Shown: positions 1 to 5,012 of the stretch, one piece after another
How the letters are laid out: the number at the start of each line of letters is the position of its first letter
Numbering within the stretch: position 1 is the stretch's first letter
The notes under the pieces: generated by a model
Databases searched by the model: none
Told to the model about the DNA's origin: nothing
The model's input: only the letters and a program-made list of their open reading frames with translations
Translations under genes and position numbers: made by a program
Source: Synergistaceae bacterium
Lineage (GTDB): Bacteria > Synergistota > Synergistia > Synergistales > Synergistaceae
Direction of reading: 5' to 3'
DNA length: 7,459 nt
Assembly (NCBI GenBank): GCA_028702015.1
Contig: JAQVPO010000064.1
Location: forward strand, 1-7,459

Positions 1-768
1 CACAGGCGAAGCTGCGTCCCCAGCTCCGGGAAGGGATATCGCAAATTCGACCCTTTCTCCGCAGTTTGGCCTCGTTGCGACATTTTCTGCATACTGGTCC
101 TTTGTAAGTATCTGCTCAAGCAGTGCGCGGAGCTGGGTCTCCCCCCACGTTCCTCTGACTTTAACGTTTGACAGGACTTTCTTAAGATCCCCAACATCAG
201 CTGTAAGGGCTTTCATTTCACCAAGCCCCTTGTGGACAAGCTCAAGCCTCTCAGATACAGTAGAAAAGGCCTCTCCCAGTCTCTTTTCAAGGGTCGAATG
301 CAGCTGCTCGTCAACAGTGGCACGCATCTTCTCAAGCTTTTCCTCGTTATTCTTATGTATTTCCTGAAGCTTGGCTTCCACTGTCCCGCGGACTGCTTCA
401 AGTTTTTCTTCATTGAGCCTGCTTATGTCAGTAAGCTGACGTGAAAAAGATTCGAGACTCTCCCTCTGGAGGTCGCCTATTTCTTTTATCCGCCTGGACT
501 GCGAGTCCCCGAAAGAGGCAAGGTTCCTGGACTGTTCTTCACGGGCTGCTCTGGCCTCATCCCGCTGTTCCTTTCTTATGGATACGAGATTCTCGTTTAT
601 ACCGCGTTCTGTATCCGCAAGTTTTCCTTCTACATTCTGAAGCCTCACAAGAAGCTCCCTGGACACCTGCTCTATCACTGAACTGTTTTCCTTAAGCCTG
701 GTCATCGACGCAATCGCATAAGCTGCTGCAAGAACGAGCGCTATGGCTATTCCAATAAATAAATACAT
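1..768 (-). CDS. rmuC: DNA recombination protein RmuC, N-terminal part (cut by window edge)
   Basis: The reverse strand reads open from an ATG at 768 down to the window edge, giving the first 256 residues. Residues 2-20 form one hydrophobic membrane anchor. Residues of roughly 25-190 are rich in E, K, R, Q and L in a coiled-coil pattern. From about residue 203 the conserved RmuC core begins, with the family signature VRGTWGETQLRALLEQ (Trp at 208) and then TRPNCGERVEFAISLPG. RmuC proteins are usually about 400-480 residues, so the nuclease-like C-terminal half lies outside. In E. coli RmuC limits DNA inversion at short inverted repeats and is thought to be a nuclease. The start is supported by the SD sequence GAGAGGAG (complement of 777-784), 8 bases upstream. 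It is transcribed away from the potassium genes and shows no functional link to them. Family assignment is secure; the biochemical role is only partly known even in model species. Confidence 0.93.
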   Translation of the reverse strand, partial: MYLFIGIAIALVLAAAYAIASMTRLKENSSVIEQVSRELLVRLQNVEGKLADTERGINENLVSIRKEQRDEARAAREEQSRNLASFGDSQSRRIKEIGDLQRESLESFSRQLTDISRLNEEKLEAVRGTVEAKLQEIHKNNEEKLEKMRATVDEQLHSTLEKRLGEAFSTVSERLELVHKGLGEMKALTADVGDLKKVLSNVKVRGTWGETQLRALLEQILTKDQYAENVATRPNCGERVEFAISLPGAGDAASPV

Positions 769-798
769 CAGTCAGACTCCTCTCTTAACCAAAGCATT

Positions 799-804
799 AT
801 TATA
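799..804 (-). promoter_or_regulatory. Possible -10 box of rmuC
   Basis: The minus strand reads TATAAT here, a perfect -10 hexamer about 30 bases upstream of the rmuC start codon. The expected -35 position (about 821-827) has no good match to TTGACA, so support rests on the -10 and its position only. Confidence 0.3.
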
Positions 805-848
805 AACTAAAAGAAGAAAGCCTCGGAATAAAACTGCAGGATATAAAA

Positions 849-867
849 GGCTAAAAAGTTATTAGCC
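849..867. repeat. Short inverted repeat GGCTAA-N7-TTAGCC
   Basis: GGCTAA at 849-854 is the exact reverse complement of TTAGCC at 862-867, with a 7-base AT-rich spacer. It lies between the two possible divergent promoters, where a dimeric regulator could bind. There is no following T-run on either strand, so it is not an intrinsic terminator. A 6-base arm can occur by chance. Confidence 0.3.
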
Positions 868-893
868 GGCAATGCACTTGAATAAGTATAACC

Positions 894-922
894 TTGTAGG
901 TTTCGGAACAATGAAATATGAT
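894..922 (+). promoter_or_regulatory. Possible kdpDE promoter
   Basis: TTGTAG (894-899) and TATGAT (917-922) are separated by 17 bases. The -10 matches the consensus in five of six positions, the -35 in three. Transcription would begin near 929 and give a leader of about 147 bases before the kdpD ATG. The same TATGAT hexamer serves as the proposed -10 of the trk operon. Confidence 0.3.
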
Positions 923-976
923 GGTCCTAGAGATACATAGATCAAAGGCAAATTGGACATTAGCAACATAATTACG

Positions 977-1070
977 GCTTCCTGCTGCACCAGCAGAGCA
1001 AAAAATGTGATTCTTGGCTTATCTCAACAGATGCAAGGAAACCAAATGATTGCTGCACATCCGGAGGAAG
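977..1070 (+). promoter_or_regulatory. Structured mRNA leader before kdpD
   Basis: Two hairpins can be drawn. The first pairs CTGCTG (982-987) with CAGCAG (991-996) around a CAC loop, extended by GCT (977-979) with AGC (997-999). The second pairs 1011-1016 with 1034-1039 and, inside it, ATCT (1021-1024) with AGAT (1029-1032). In addition CTTCCT (978-983), partly inside the first hairpin, is complementary to AGGAAG (1065-1070), which overlaps the kdpD SD sequence, so two alternative folds are conceivable. I recognise no known riboswitch class; in particular I do not see the conserved blocks of the c-di-AMP (ydaO) riboswitch. Drawn by eye, not by an energy calculation. Confidence 0.35.
1063..1067 (+). 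promoter_or_regulatory. Shine-Dalgarno site that fixes the kdpD start
   Basis: GGAGG lies 8 bases before the ATG at 1076, an ideal distance. None of the upstream in-frame candidates (TTG 953, ATG 1031, ATG 1046) has comparable support, and the homology to KdpD begins only after 1076. Confidence 0.8.
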
Positions 1071-1075
1071 AAAAA

Positions 1076-2608
1076 ATGGATACATTAAAAAATAAAATAT
1101 CCGGGAACGATCCATACTGCGTACTGATAACAATAACAATGATTGCTTCTGCTACATCCATTGGCCTGCTGTTTCGAGCAATCAGCTTTCCTGAGGCAAA
1201 TATTGTTATAGTTTATCTTCTTTCCGTCCTTATAACGGCCAGGATTACACGGGGATACGTTTATGGGATCGCCGGATCTGTTATTGCAACCTTTGCATTC
1301 AACTATTTCTTCACCAAACCATACTATACTTTTTCTGTAAACGATCCGACATATATAATCACATTTGCAATTATGACAGTCACGGCCTTTATCACAAGCG
1401 CGCTAACCTCCGAAGCCAAACAGAACGCTATGGAAGCGCAGGAAAAAGAGGCTGAGACAAGCGCACTGTTTCAGCTTATGAACCGGCTGACTGATGCAGC
1501 GGACATGTCCGAGATTGCAGGCATAACGACTGAGACGATAAGCAAGACGATAAACTGCCGGGCCGCGTGTCTGTGCTTTGACGAAAACGGCAGACCCGAA
1601 CAAAGCTTTATACAGCAGCAAAGCACCGGGAAACAGGTTCGCCGTAAAGTACATGATGCTTCTGAAATAACAGACAGCATAGAGGGACTGAGGACTGCCT
1701 TTGCCATAGGAGAAGAATTCTATGATTGGCCTATCTATGGCCGGGAGACAATACTCGGCATACTTAGGATACCGAAAGAAACCGCCATTGTTATGAGCGA
1801 ACCGAACAAGCGTTTTTTACGTTCAGTAATTGAAAGCACTGCACTTGCTATGGACCGCTTCCGAAGCGCGCAGCAGCAGCAGAGATCCAGGGAAGAAATC
1901 GAACAGGAACGCTACAGGAGCAATCTTCTGCGTGCAATATCACATGATCTGCGCACACCCCTTGCCGGGATTATGGGAACAGGAGAAGTGCTAATGGATA
2001 TGACCTGCAAGGATGATCCGAAGTACTCTCTGGTCCAGGGAATATATAAGGATGCGGACTGGCTTTATTCGTTAGTTGAGAATATCTTGAGCCTCACTCG
2101 CTTACGAGACGGAAAACTGGCTATTGCCAAGCAGCCGGAAGCTGCTGAAGAAGTAATAGGCGGCGCTGTTAACCTCATGATAAAAAGATATCCCAAATAC
2201 GAAATAAAGGTCCGTGTACCTGAAGAGTTATTGATCGTACCCATGGATGCAAAGCTGATCGAGCAGGTTCTGGTCAATTTACTTGACAATGCGATCAAGC
2301 ATTCGCCCTCTGACAGTGAAATTTGCGTATCCGCAGTCAAAGAAGAGAATAATGCCGTCTTCACTGTCTTGGATTCGGGTAATGGGATATCTGTATCCGA
2401 TTTGCCAAACATCTTCAAGATGTTCTACACGGCACGTCCGGAAGAAGGCGACTCTCAGCGGGGAATCGGACTGGGCCTTACCATATGTGAAGCAATTATA
2501 AATGCGCACGGCGGATCAATCGAAGGTCACAACCGTACAGACAGACAGGGCGCTGAATTTGTTTTTAAGCTTCAGATGGAGGGTTCAAAAGATGGTCAGC
2601 AGAAATGA
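1076..2608 (+). CDS. kdpD: Short KdpD-type sensor histidine kinase (DUF4118, GAF-like, HisKA, HATPase)
   Basis: This 510-residue membrane histidine kinase should sense K+ or osmotic state and phosphorylate the KdpE encoded next to it. Four membrane segments (about 15-33, 41-55, 60-77, 92-110) make up the DUF4118 module, including the KdpD-typical stretch FNYFFTKPYYTFSVNDP (75-91). A GAF-like region covers about 125-255. The H-box ISHDLRTPL places the phosphoacceptor at His290. The ATPase domain has the N-box (Asn401, Asn405), the G1 box DSGNG (433-437) and the G2 box GIGLGL (463-468), so all catalytic motifs are intact. E. coli KdpD is about 890 residues; the cytoplasmic N-terminal KdpD and USP-like domains with their Walker A motif are missing. 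This is a natural short form, not a truncation, since a good SD precedes the ATG. The gene overlaps kdpE by 17 bases, pointing to translational coupling. The exact signal is not visible from sequence. Confidence 0.9.
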   Translation: MDTLKNKISGNDPYCVLITITMIASATSIGLLFRAISFPEANIVIVYLLSVLITARITRGYVYGIAGSVIATFAFNYFFTKPYYTFSVNDPTYIITFAIMTVTAFITSALTSEAKQNAMEAQEKEAETSALFQLMNRLTDAADMSEIAGITTETISKTINCRAACLCFDENGRPEQSFIQQQSTGKQVRRKVHDASEITDSIEGLRTAFAIGEEFYDWPIYGRETILGILRIPKETAIVMSEPNKRFLRSVIESTALAMDRFRSAQQQQRSREEIEQERYRSNLLRAISHDLRTPLAGIMGTGEVLMDMTCKDDPKYSLVQGIYKDADWLYSLVENILSLTRLRDGKLAIAKQPEAAEEVIGGAVNLMIKRYPKYEIKVRVPEELLIVPMDAKLIEQVLVNLLDNAIKHSPSDSEICVSAVKEENNAVFTVLDSGNGISVSDLPNIFKMFYTARPEEGDSQRGIGLGLTICEAIINAHGGSIEGHNRTDRQGAEFVFKLQMEGSKDGQQK

Positions 2609-3290
2609 AACTATCCTTATCGTTGAAGACGATCCTCAGATCAGAAATTTTATCAGCTATTCATTAAAACAGGAAGGGTTCCGTTATTTTACAGCTTCAA
2701 CAGGGCAGTCCGCGCTCTCAAACCTTGTATCTGAAAAAATCGACCTTCTGCTGCTGGATCTCGGCCTGCCGGATTTAGATGGGATGGAGATTATCAAAAG
2801 GGTCAGAGAGTGGTCTGAAATGCCTATCATTGTAGTCTCAGCCCGCGATCAGGACAAGGAAAAAGCAGAGGCGCTGGACAGCGGCGCTGATGATTATCTG
2901 ACAAAGCCTTTTTCAGCAACTGAACTAATGGCACGTATCAGGGTTGCGATCCGGCACCTGCACAGAGAAGGCGGTAATAAGCAGCAGTCTAAAGCCGGAG
3001 TGGGTGACCTTATGATCGATTTTGATAAACATTTGGTCTACCTTGAGGAAGCTGAACTGCATACTACACCAATGGAATACAGTCTGCTTTCATTATTTTT
3101 TCGGAATATAGGAAAGGTGCTTACAACTAAGTATATTATAAAAGAGGTTTACGGCGTGGGCTATGGGCCTGACACACAGGCACTTCGGACATTGACGGCC
3201 TCCCTGCGGCGTAAAATTGAAAAAAATCCTGCAAAGCCGCGGTACATTCTTACAGAAATAGGAGTAGGATACAGATTGTCAGACGAATAA
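2592..3290 (+). CDS. kdpE: KdpE-type response regulator (OmpR/PhoB family)
   Basis: This 232-residue two-domain transcription factor is the cognate partner of the upstream kinase. The receiver domain (about 7-118) has the acidic pocket Glu12-Asp13-Asp14, the phosphoacceptor Asp56 in LLLLDLGLPDLDG, Ser83 and Lys105 in DYLTKPF. The LDLGLPD and WSEMPIIVVSAR stretches are characteristic of KdpE. The winged-helix DNA-binding domain covers about 138-230, ends in ILTEIGVGYRL and carries a recognition-helix region near TLTASLRRKIE. The start at 2592 is chosen because GGAGGG (2578-2583) lies 8 bases upstream and homology begins there; the frame is open further upstream inside kdpD but without homology. 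All phosphorylation residues are present. Family members bind pairs of direct repeats about 11 bases apart; exactly such repeats lie at 3352-3400, just past this gene's terminator, making the trk operon its probable target (inference). Confidence 0.94.
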   Translation: MVSRNETILIVEDDPQIRNFISYSLKQEGFRYFTASTGQSALSNLVSEKIDLLLLDLGLPDLDGMEIIKRVREWSEMPIIVVSARDQDKEKAEALDSGADDYLTKPFSATELMARIRVAIRHLHREGGNKQQSKAGVGDLMIDFDKHLVYLEEAELHTTPMEYSLLSLFFRNIGKVLTTKYIIKEVYGVGYGPDTQALRTLTASLRRKIEKNPAKPRYILTEIGVGYRLSDE

Positions 3291-3311
3291 AACAAGACCC
3301 GAAATCATACA

Positions 3312-3346
3312 AAAAAGGCCGCTTCGGAATTGGAAGCGGCCTTTTT
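3312..3346 (+). terminator. Intrinsic terminator after kdpDE
   Basis: GGCCGCTTC (3317-3325) pairs perfectly with GAAGCGGCC (3333-3341) around a 7-base loop, and is followed by TTTTT (3342-3346). Five A residues before the stem extend the pairing and could also allow termination on the other strand. It starts 21 bases after the kdpE stop and separates kdpDE from the trk operon as two transcription units. Confidence 0.92.
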
Positions 3347-3351
3347 CTATC

Positions 3352-3400
3352 CTCACAGCTTTCTCACAGCAGCCGGAAACTTCTCACACCATACTCACAC
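3352..3400 (+). promoter_or_regulatory. Four CTCACA direct repeats, proposed KdpE binding sites
   Basis: CTCACA occurs at 3352, 3363, 3383 and 3394. The spacings are 11, 20 and 11 bases: two tandem pairs whose first members are 31 bases apart, about three helical turns, so all lie on roughly the same DNA face. Flanks are also similar, with consensus T-(T/A/C)-CTCACA-(G/C). Pairs of short direct repeats with 11-base period are the usual operator form of OmpR/PhoB-family regulators (established for PhoB and KdpE of E. coli, though with other sequences). The downstream pair covers the position of the missing -35 box. That KdpE is the binder is inference from position and family. Confidence 0.7.
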
Positions 3401-3409
3401 TGCTTTCGC

Positions 3410-3415
3410 TATGAT
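3410..3415 (+). promoter_or_regulatory. -10 box of the trk operon promoter
   Basis: TATGAT matches the -10 consensus in five of six positions. At 17-base spacing the -35 position (3387-3392) reads CACCAT, with no useful match to TTGACA, and is covered by the repeat pair 3383-3399. This is the layout of an activator-dependent promoter. Transcription would start near 3422, leaving a short leader of about 40 bases before the first gene. Confidence 0.6.
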
Positions 3416-3444
3416 AAAACAAACTTAGGAATACATGTGGCCCA

Positions 3445-3453
3445 AAGGGGGTG
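3445..3453 (+). promoter_or_regulatory. Shine-Dalgarno site that fixes the TPR gene start
   Basis: AAGGGGGTG differs by one base from the perfect SD AAGGAGGTG and ends 8 bases before the ATG at 3462. The alternative ATG at 3435 has only TAGGA four bases upstream and would lie about 13 bases from the proposed transcript start. Confidence 0.65.
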
Positions 3454-3461
3454 CCGAATCA

Positions 3462-3872
3462 ATGGAGCAGAAAAAAACATCCGGAAGAAATAGAGAAGAT
3501 CTGGGTTCGCTCTGCGCAGCGGTAAGAGAGCTTATCAGCATCCAGGATTATGAAAAATGCGAGACCCTGATCCGCTGTGCAATGGGAAAACATCCTCACG
3601 CGCCTGAACCGCATAATCTAATTGGCATATTGCTTGAGAAAAAGGGCAAACACCTTATGGCAATGAAGCATTTCCGCGCCGCCTGGGCACTTGATCCCAC
3701 TTACAGACCTGCCAGGCAAAATATTGATTGCTACGAAATGTTTTTTTCAAACAGAAAGTGTGCCTATTATGATGAAAGCGACTGCGCAGTTGATGAAGAG
3801 GCTGAAGGTCAATGCAACGATAAAAGAGGACAGTTTGATGGGGAAACTGACTATTCCTGCAGAGGAGAATGA
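3462..3872 (+). CDS. Small TPR-repeat protein, first gene of the trk operon
   Basis: A predicted cytoplasmic protein of 136 residues with no signal peptide or membrane segment. Two helical hairpins of tetratricopeptide type fit residues about 17-46 and 50-80: the second reads PHNLIGILLEKKGKHLMAMK and continues HFRAAWALDPTYRPA, with the usual small-residue and Pro positions of a TPR. TPR modules bind other proteins, so a scaffold or regulatory role is likely, but no activity can be named. The tail after about residue 97 is acidic and contains four cysteines (100, 108, 118, 133); there are eight in total. It sits between the regulated promoter and trkA, two bases from the next start codon, so it is very probably made together with the transporter. 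I do not know a standard Trk component that matches it. The start could be the ATG at 3435 (nine more residues), which is less well supported. Confidence 0.75.
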   Translation: MEQKKTSGRNREDLGSLCAAVRELISIQDYEKCETLIRCAMGKHPHAPEPHNLIGILLEKKGKHLMAMKHFRAAWALDPTYRPARQNIDCYEMFFSNRKCAYYDESDCAVDEEAEGQCNDKRGQFDGETDYSCRGE

Positions 3873-3874
3873 AT

Positions 3875-4345
3875 ATGCATTTGTTGATCGCCAAGAAACC
3901 AGATGATAAATATACCATCGTGATCGGCTGCGGCAGACTTGGAGCCAATCTTGCAAACACACTTTCAGATGAGGGCGGAAATGTACTGATCATTGATAGA
4001 GACAAAGATGCGTTCCGCAAGCTCTCTCCTTCTTTCGGAGGACTGACCCTGACAGGAGACGCCACTGATATTGACATCCTGCAGGAAGCACAGATCAGCA
4101 AGGCAGATACACTTGTTGCTGTAACAAATAGTGACAACACAAACATTATGGCCGCACAGATAGCCCGAGAACTCTTCCAGATCAAGCGGGTAATTGCCAG
4201 ACTTTATGATCCGGAAAGGGAATGTGTTTACCGTGAATTTGGAATTGCCACTATCTGCCCCGCCATCTTATCTGCAAATGAAATAGACAAAATATTGTCT
4301 GAAGCCGGTATCTCTGACAACGATCCCGAGGAGGAAGGACAATGA
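3875..4345 (+). CDS. trkA: TrkA-type RCK_N protein lacking the RCK_C domain
   Basis: This 156-residue cytoplasmic protein is a nucleotide-binding regulatory subunit of the K+ channel encoded downstream. The Rossmann-fold RCK_N domain spans about 13-130, with the intact glycine motif IGCGRLG (17-23), the acidic residue Asp41 at the end of the second strand (IIDRD), GDATD (59-63) and the AVTNSDNTN segment (80-88). These are the features expected for NAD(H) or other adenine-nucleotide binding. After a linker helix (about 127-142) it ends in an acidic tail, with no RCK_C ligand-binding domain, so it is shorter than the usual ~220-residue single-RCK protein. The start at 3875 is chosen over the ATG at 3869 because AGAGGAG (3861-3867) is 7 bases away from the former but only 1 from the latter. 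It overlaps the next gene by four bases (ATGA), so the two are translationally coupled. It probably assembles with the second TrkA protein. Confidence 0.9.
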   Translation: MHLLIAKKPDDKYTIVIGCGRLGANLANTLSDEGGNVLIIDRDKDAFRKLSPSFGGLTLTGDATDIDILQEAQISKADTLVAVTNSDNTNIMAAQIARELFQIKRVIARLYDPERECVYREFGIATICPAILSANEIDKILSEAGISDNDPEEEGQ

Positions 4346-5007
4346 AAACAAAAATTTTATTGGTCGGAGGAAGAAACAAAGCAAAAGCGCTTGCAGTTTC
4401 GCTTATCGGCAAAGGATATCATGTGACAGCGGTCAATGATACGTATGAGGATTGCCTTAAGCTGGCTGAGATCAATAAACTTGACGTAATCAACGGAGAC
4501 GGCACAAAACCATTCGTCCTGGAGGATGCGGACGCTGGGAGCGCGGATATTGTAATTGCTCTGACACCAAAGGATGATGAGAATCTGGTAATATGTGAGC
4601 TTTGTAAAAAAAGATTCCATGTTAAGAAAACTGTTGCGATCCTGACTAACCCTAAAAACACACCCTTTTTTTACAAGATGGGGATCGATAGCGTTGTATG
4701 TGCAATTACAGCTATAACAAGTATTATTGAACAGCAGGCATTTATGGACAAAATATTAAACCTGCTTCCTCCCAGCGAAGGACGTATAAGCGTCGCAGAG
4801 ATCCCTATCCCTGCAAGCGCACCGGCCGCATGCAAAAAATTATGGGAGATCAACCTTCCTGAACATGCCATCATCGGCTGTATTCTCCGAGGCGATACTA
4901 TTCTGGTACCAAGAGGCGACACACGTATACTTGCCGGAGATATGCTTGTCCTCATCTCCTCCAGCCAGCAGGAACCTGCCGCTGTCAAGGAATTAACAGG
5001 AAGGTGA
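4342..5007 (+). CDS. trkA: TrkA-type RCK protein with degenerate nucleotide site and RCK_C domain
   Basis: This 221-residue protein has an RCK_N domain (about 3-125) and an RCK_C domain (about 148-218, containing VAEIPIP and the VPRGDTRILAGDMLVLIS strand pattern). The glycine-rich loop reads VGGRNKAKA (8-16) instead of GxGxxG, and the acidic position after strand two is Asn32 (VND), so dinucleotide binding is probably weakened or altered. It therefore complements the preceding protein, which has a good nucleotide site but no RCK_C. E. coli TrkA is one ~458-residue chain with two RCK units; here the two units are separate genes. The start has a strong SD, AGGAGG (4329-4334), 7 bases upstream, and the ATGA overlap with the previous gene suggests about equal production. 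It likely forms a gating ring with its partner beneath TrkH; this is inferred from the family. Confidence 0.9.
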   Translation: MKTKILLVGGRNKAKALAVSLIGKGYHVTAVNDTYEDCLKLAEINKLDVINGDGTKPFVLEDADAGSADIVIALTPKDDENLVICELCKKRFHVKKTVAILTNPKNTPFFYKMGIDSVVCAITAITSIIEQQAFMDKILNLLPPSEGRISVAEIPIPASAPAACKKLWEINLPEHAIIGCILRGDTILVPRGDTRILAGDMLVLISSSQQEPAAVKELTGR

Positions 5008-5012
5008 TAAAC

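Larger units (their letters stand above)
769..1075. other. Divergent intergenic region, rmuC / kdpD
   Basis: This stretch separates the divergently transcribed rmuC and kdpD. It holds a TATAAT on the minus strand (799-804), an inverted repeat (849-867), a possible plus-strand promoter ending in TATGAT (917-922) and two predicted RNA hairpins before the kdpD SD sequence. The kdpD frame stays open upstream to a TTG at 953, but those 41 residues resemble no part of KdpD and have weak ribosome-binding support, so I treat the stretch as non-coding. The CTCACA repeats found before the trk operon are absent here. Confidence 0.6.

Noticed and set aside
441..695. A plus-strand frame of 84 residues within the first 770 bases.
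   Set aside because: It lies antisense to rmuC, has atypical composition, and the minus strand gives an unmistakable RmuC protein.
953..1075. An N-terminal extension of KdpD from the TTG at 953 (41 more residues).
   Set aside because: The extension has no resemblance to KdpD, the TTG has only a weak AAAGG four bases upstream, and GGAGG stands 8 bases before the ATG at 1076.
929..1075. A c-di-AMP (ydaO) riboswitch before kdpD, expected because such switches often control K+ genes.
   Set aside because: The conserved sequence blocks of that class, as I know them, are not present, and the hairpins drawn do not give its pseudo-symmetric fold.
2502..2591. An upstream start for KdpE inside kdpD.
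   Set aside because: The extra 30 residues are an out-of-frame reading of the kinase domain. Homology and a well-placed GGAGGG point to 2592.
3655..4185. A long minus-strand open frame of 176 residues across the TPR and first trkA genes.
   Set aside because: It is antisense to two well-supported coding regions, has no recognisable domain, and no SD-supported start was seen.
5004..5012. GTG at 5004 as the trkH start.
   Set aside because: The only SD candidate (AGGA, 4998-5001) lies two bases away, while the GTG at 5013 has AAGGTGA at a good distance.
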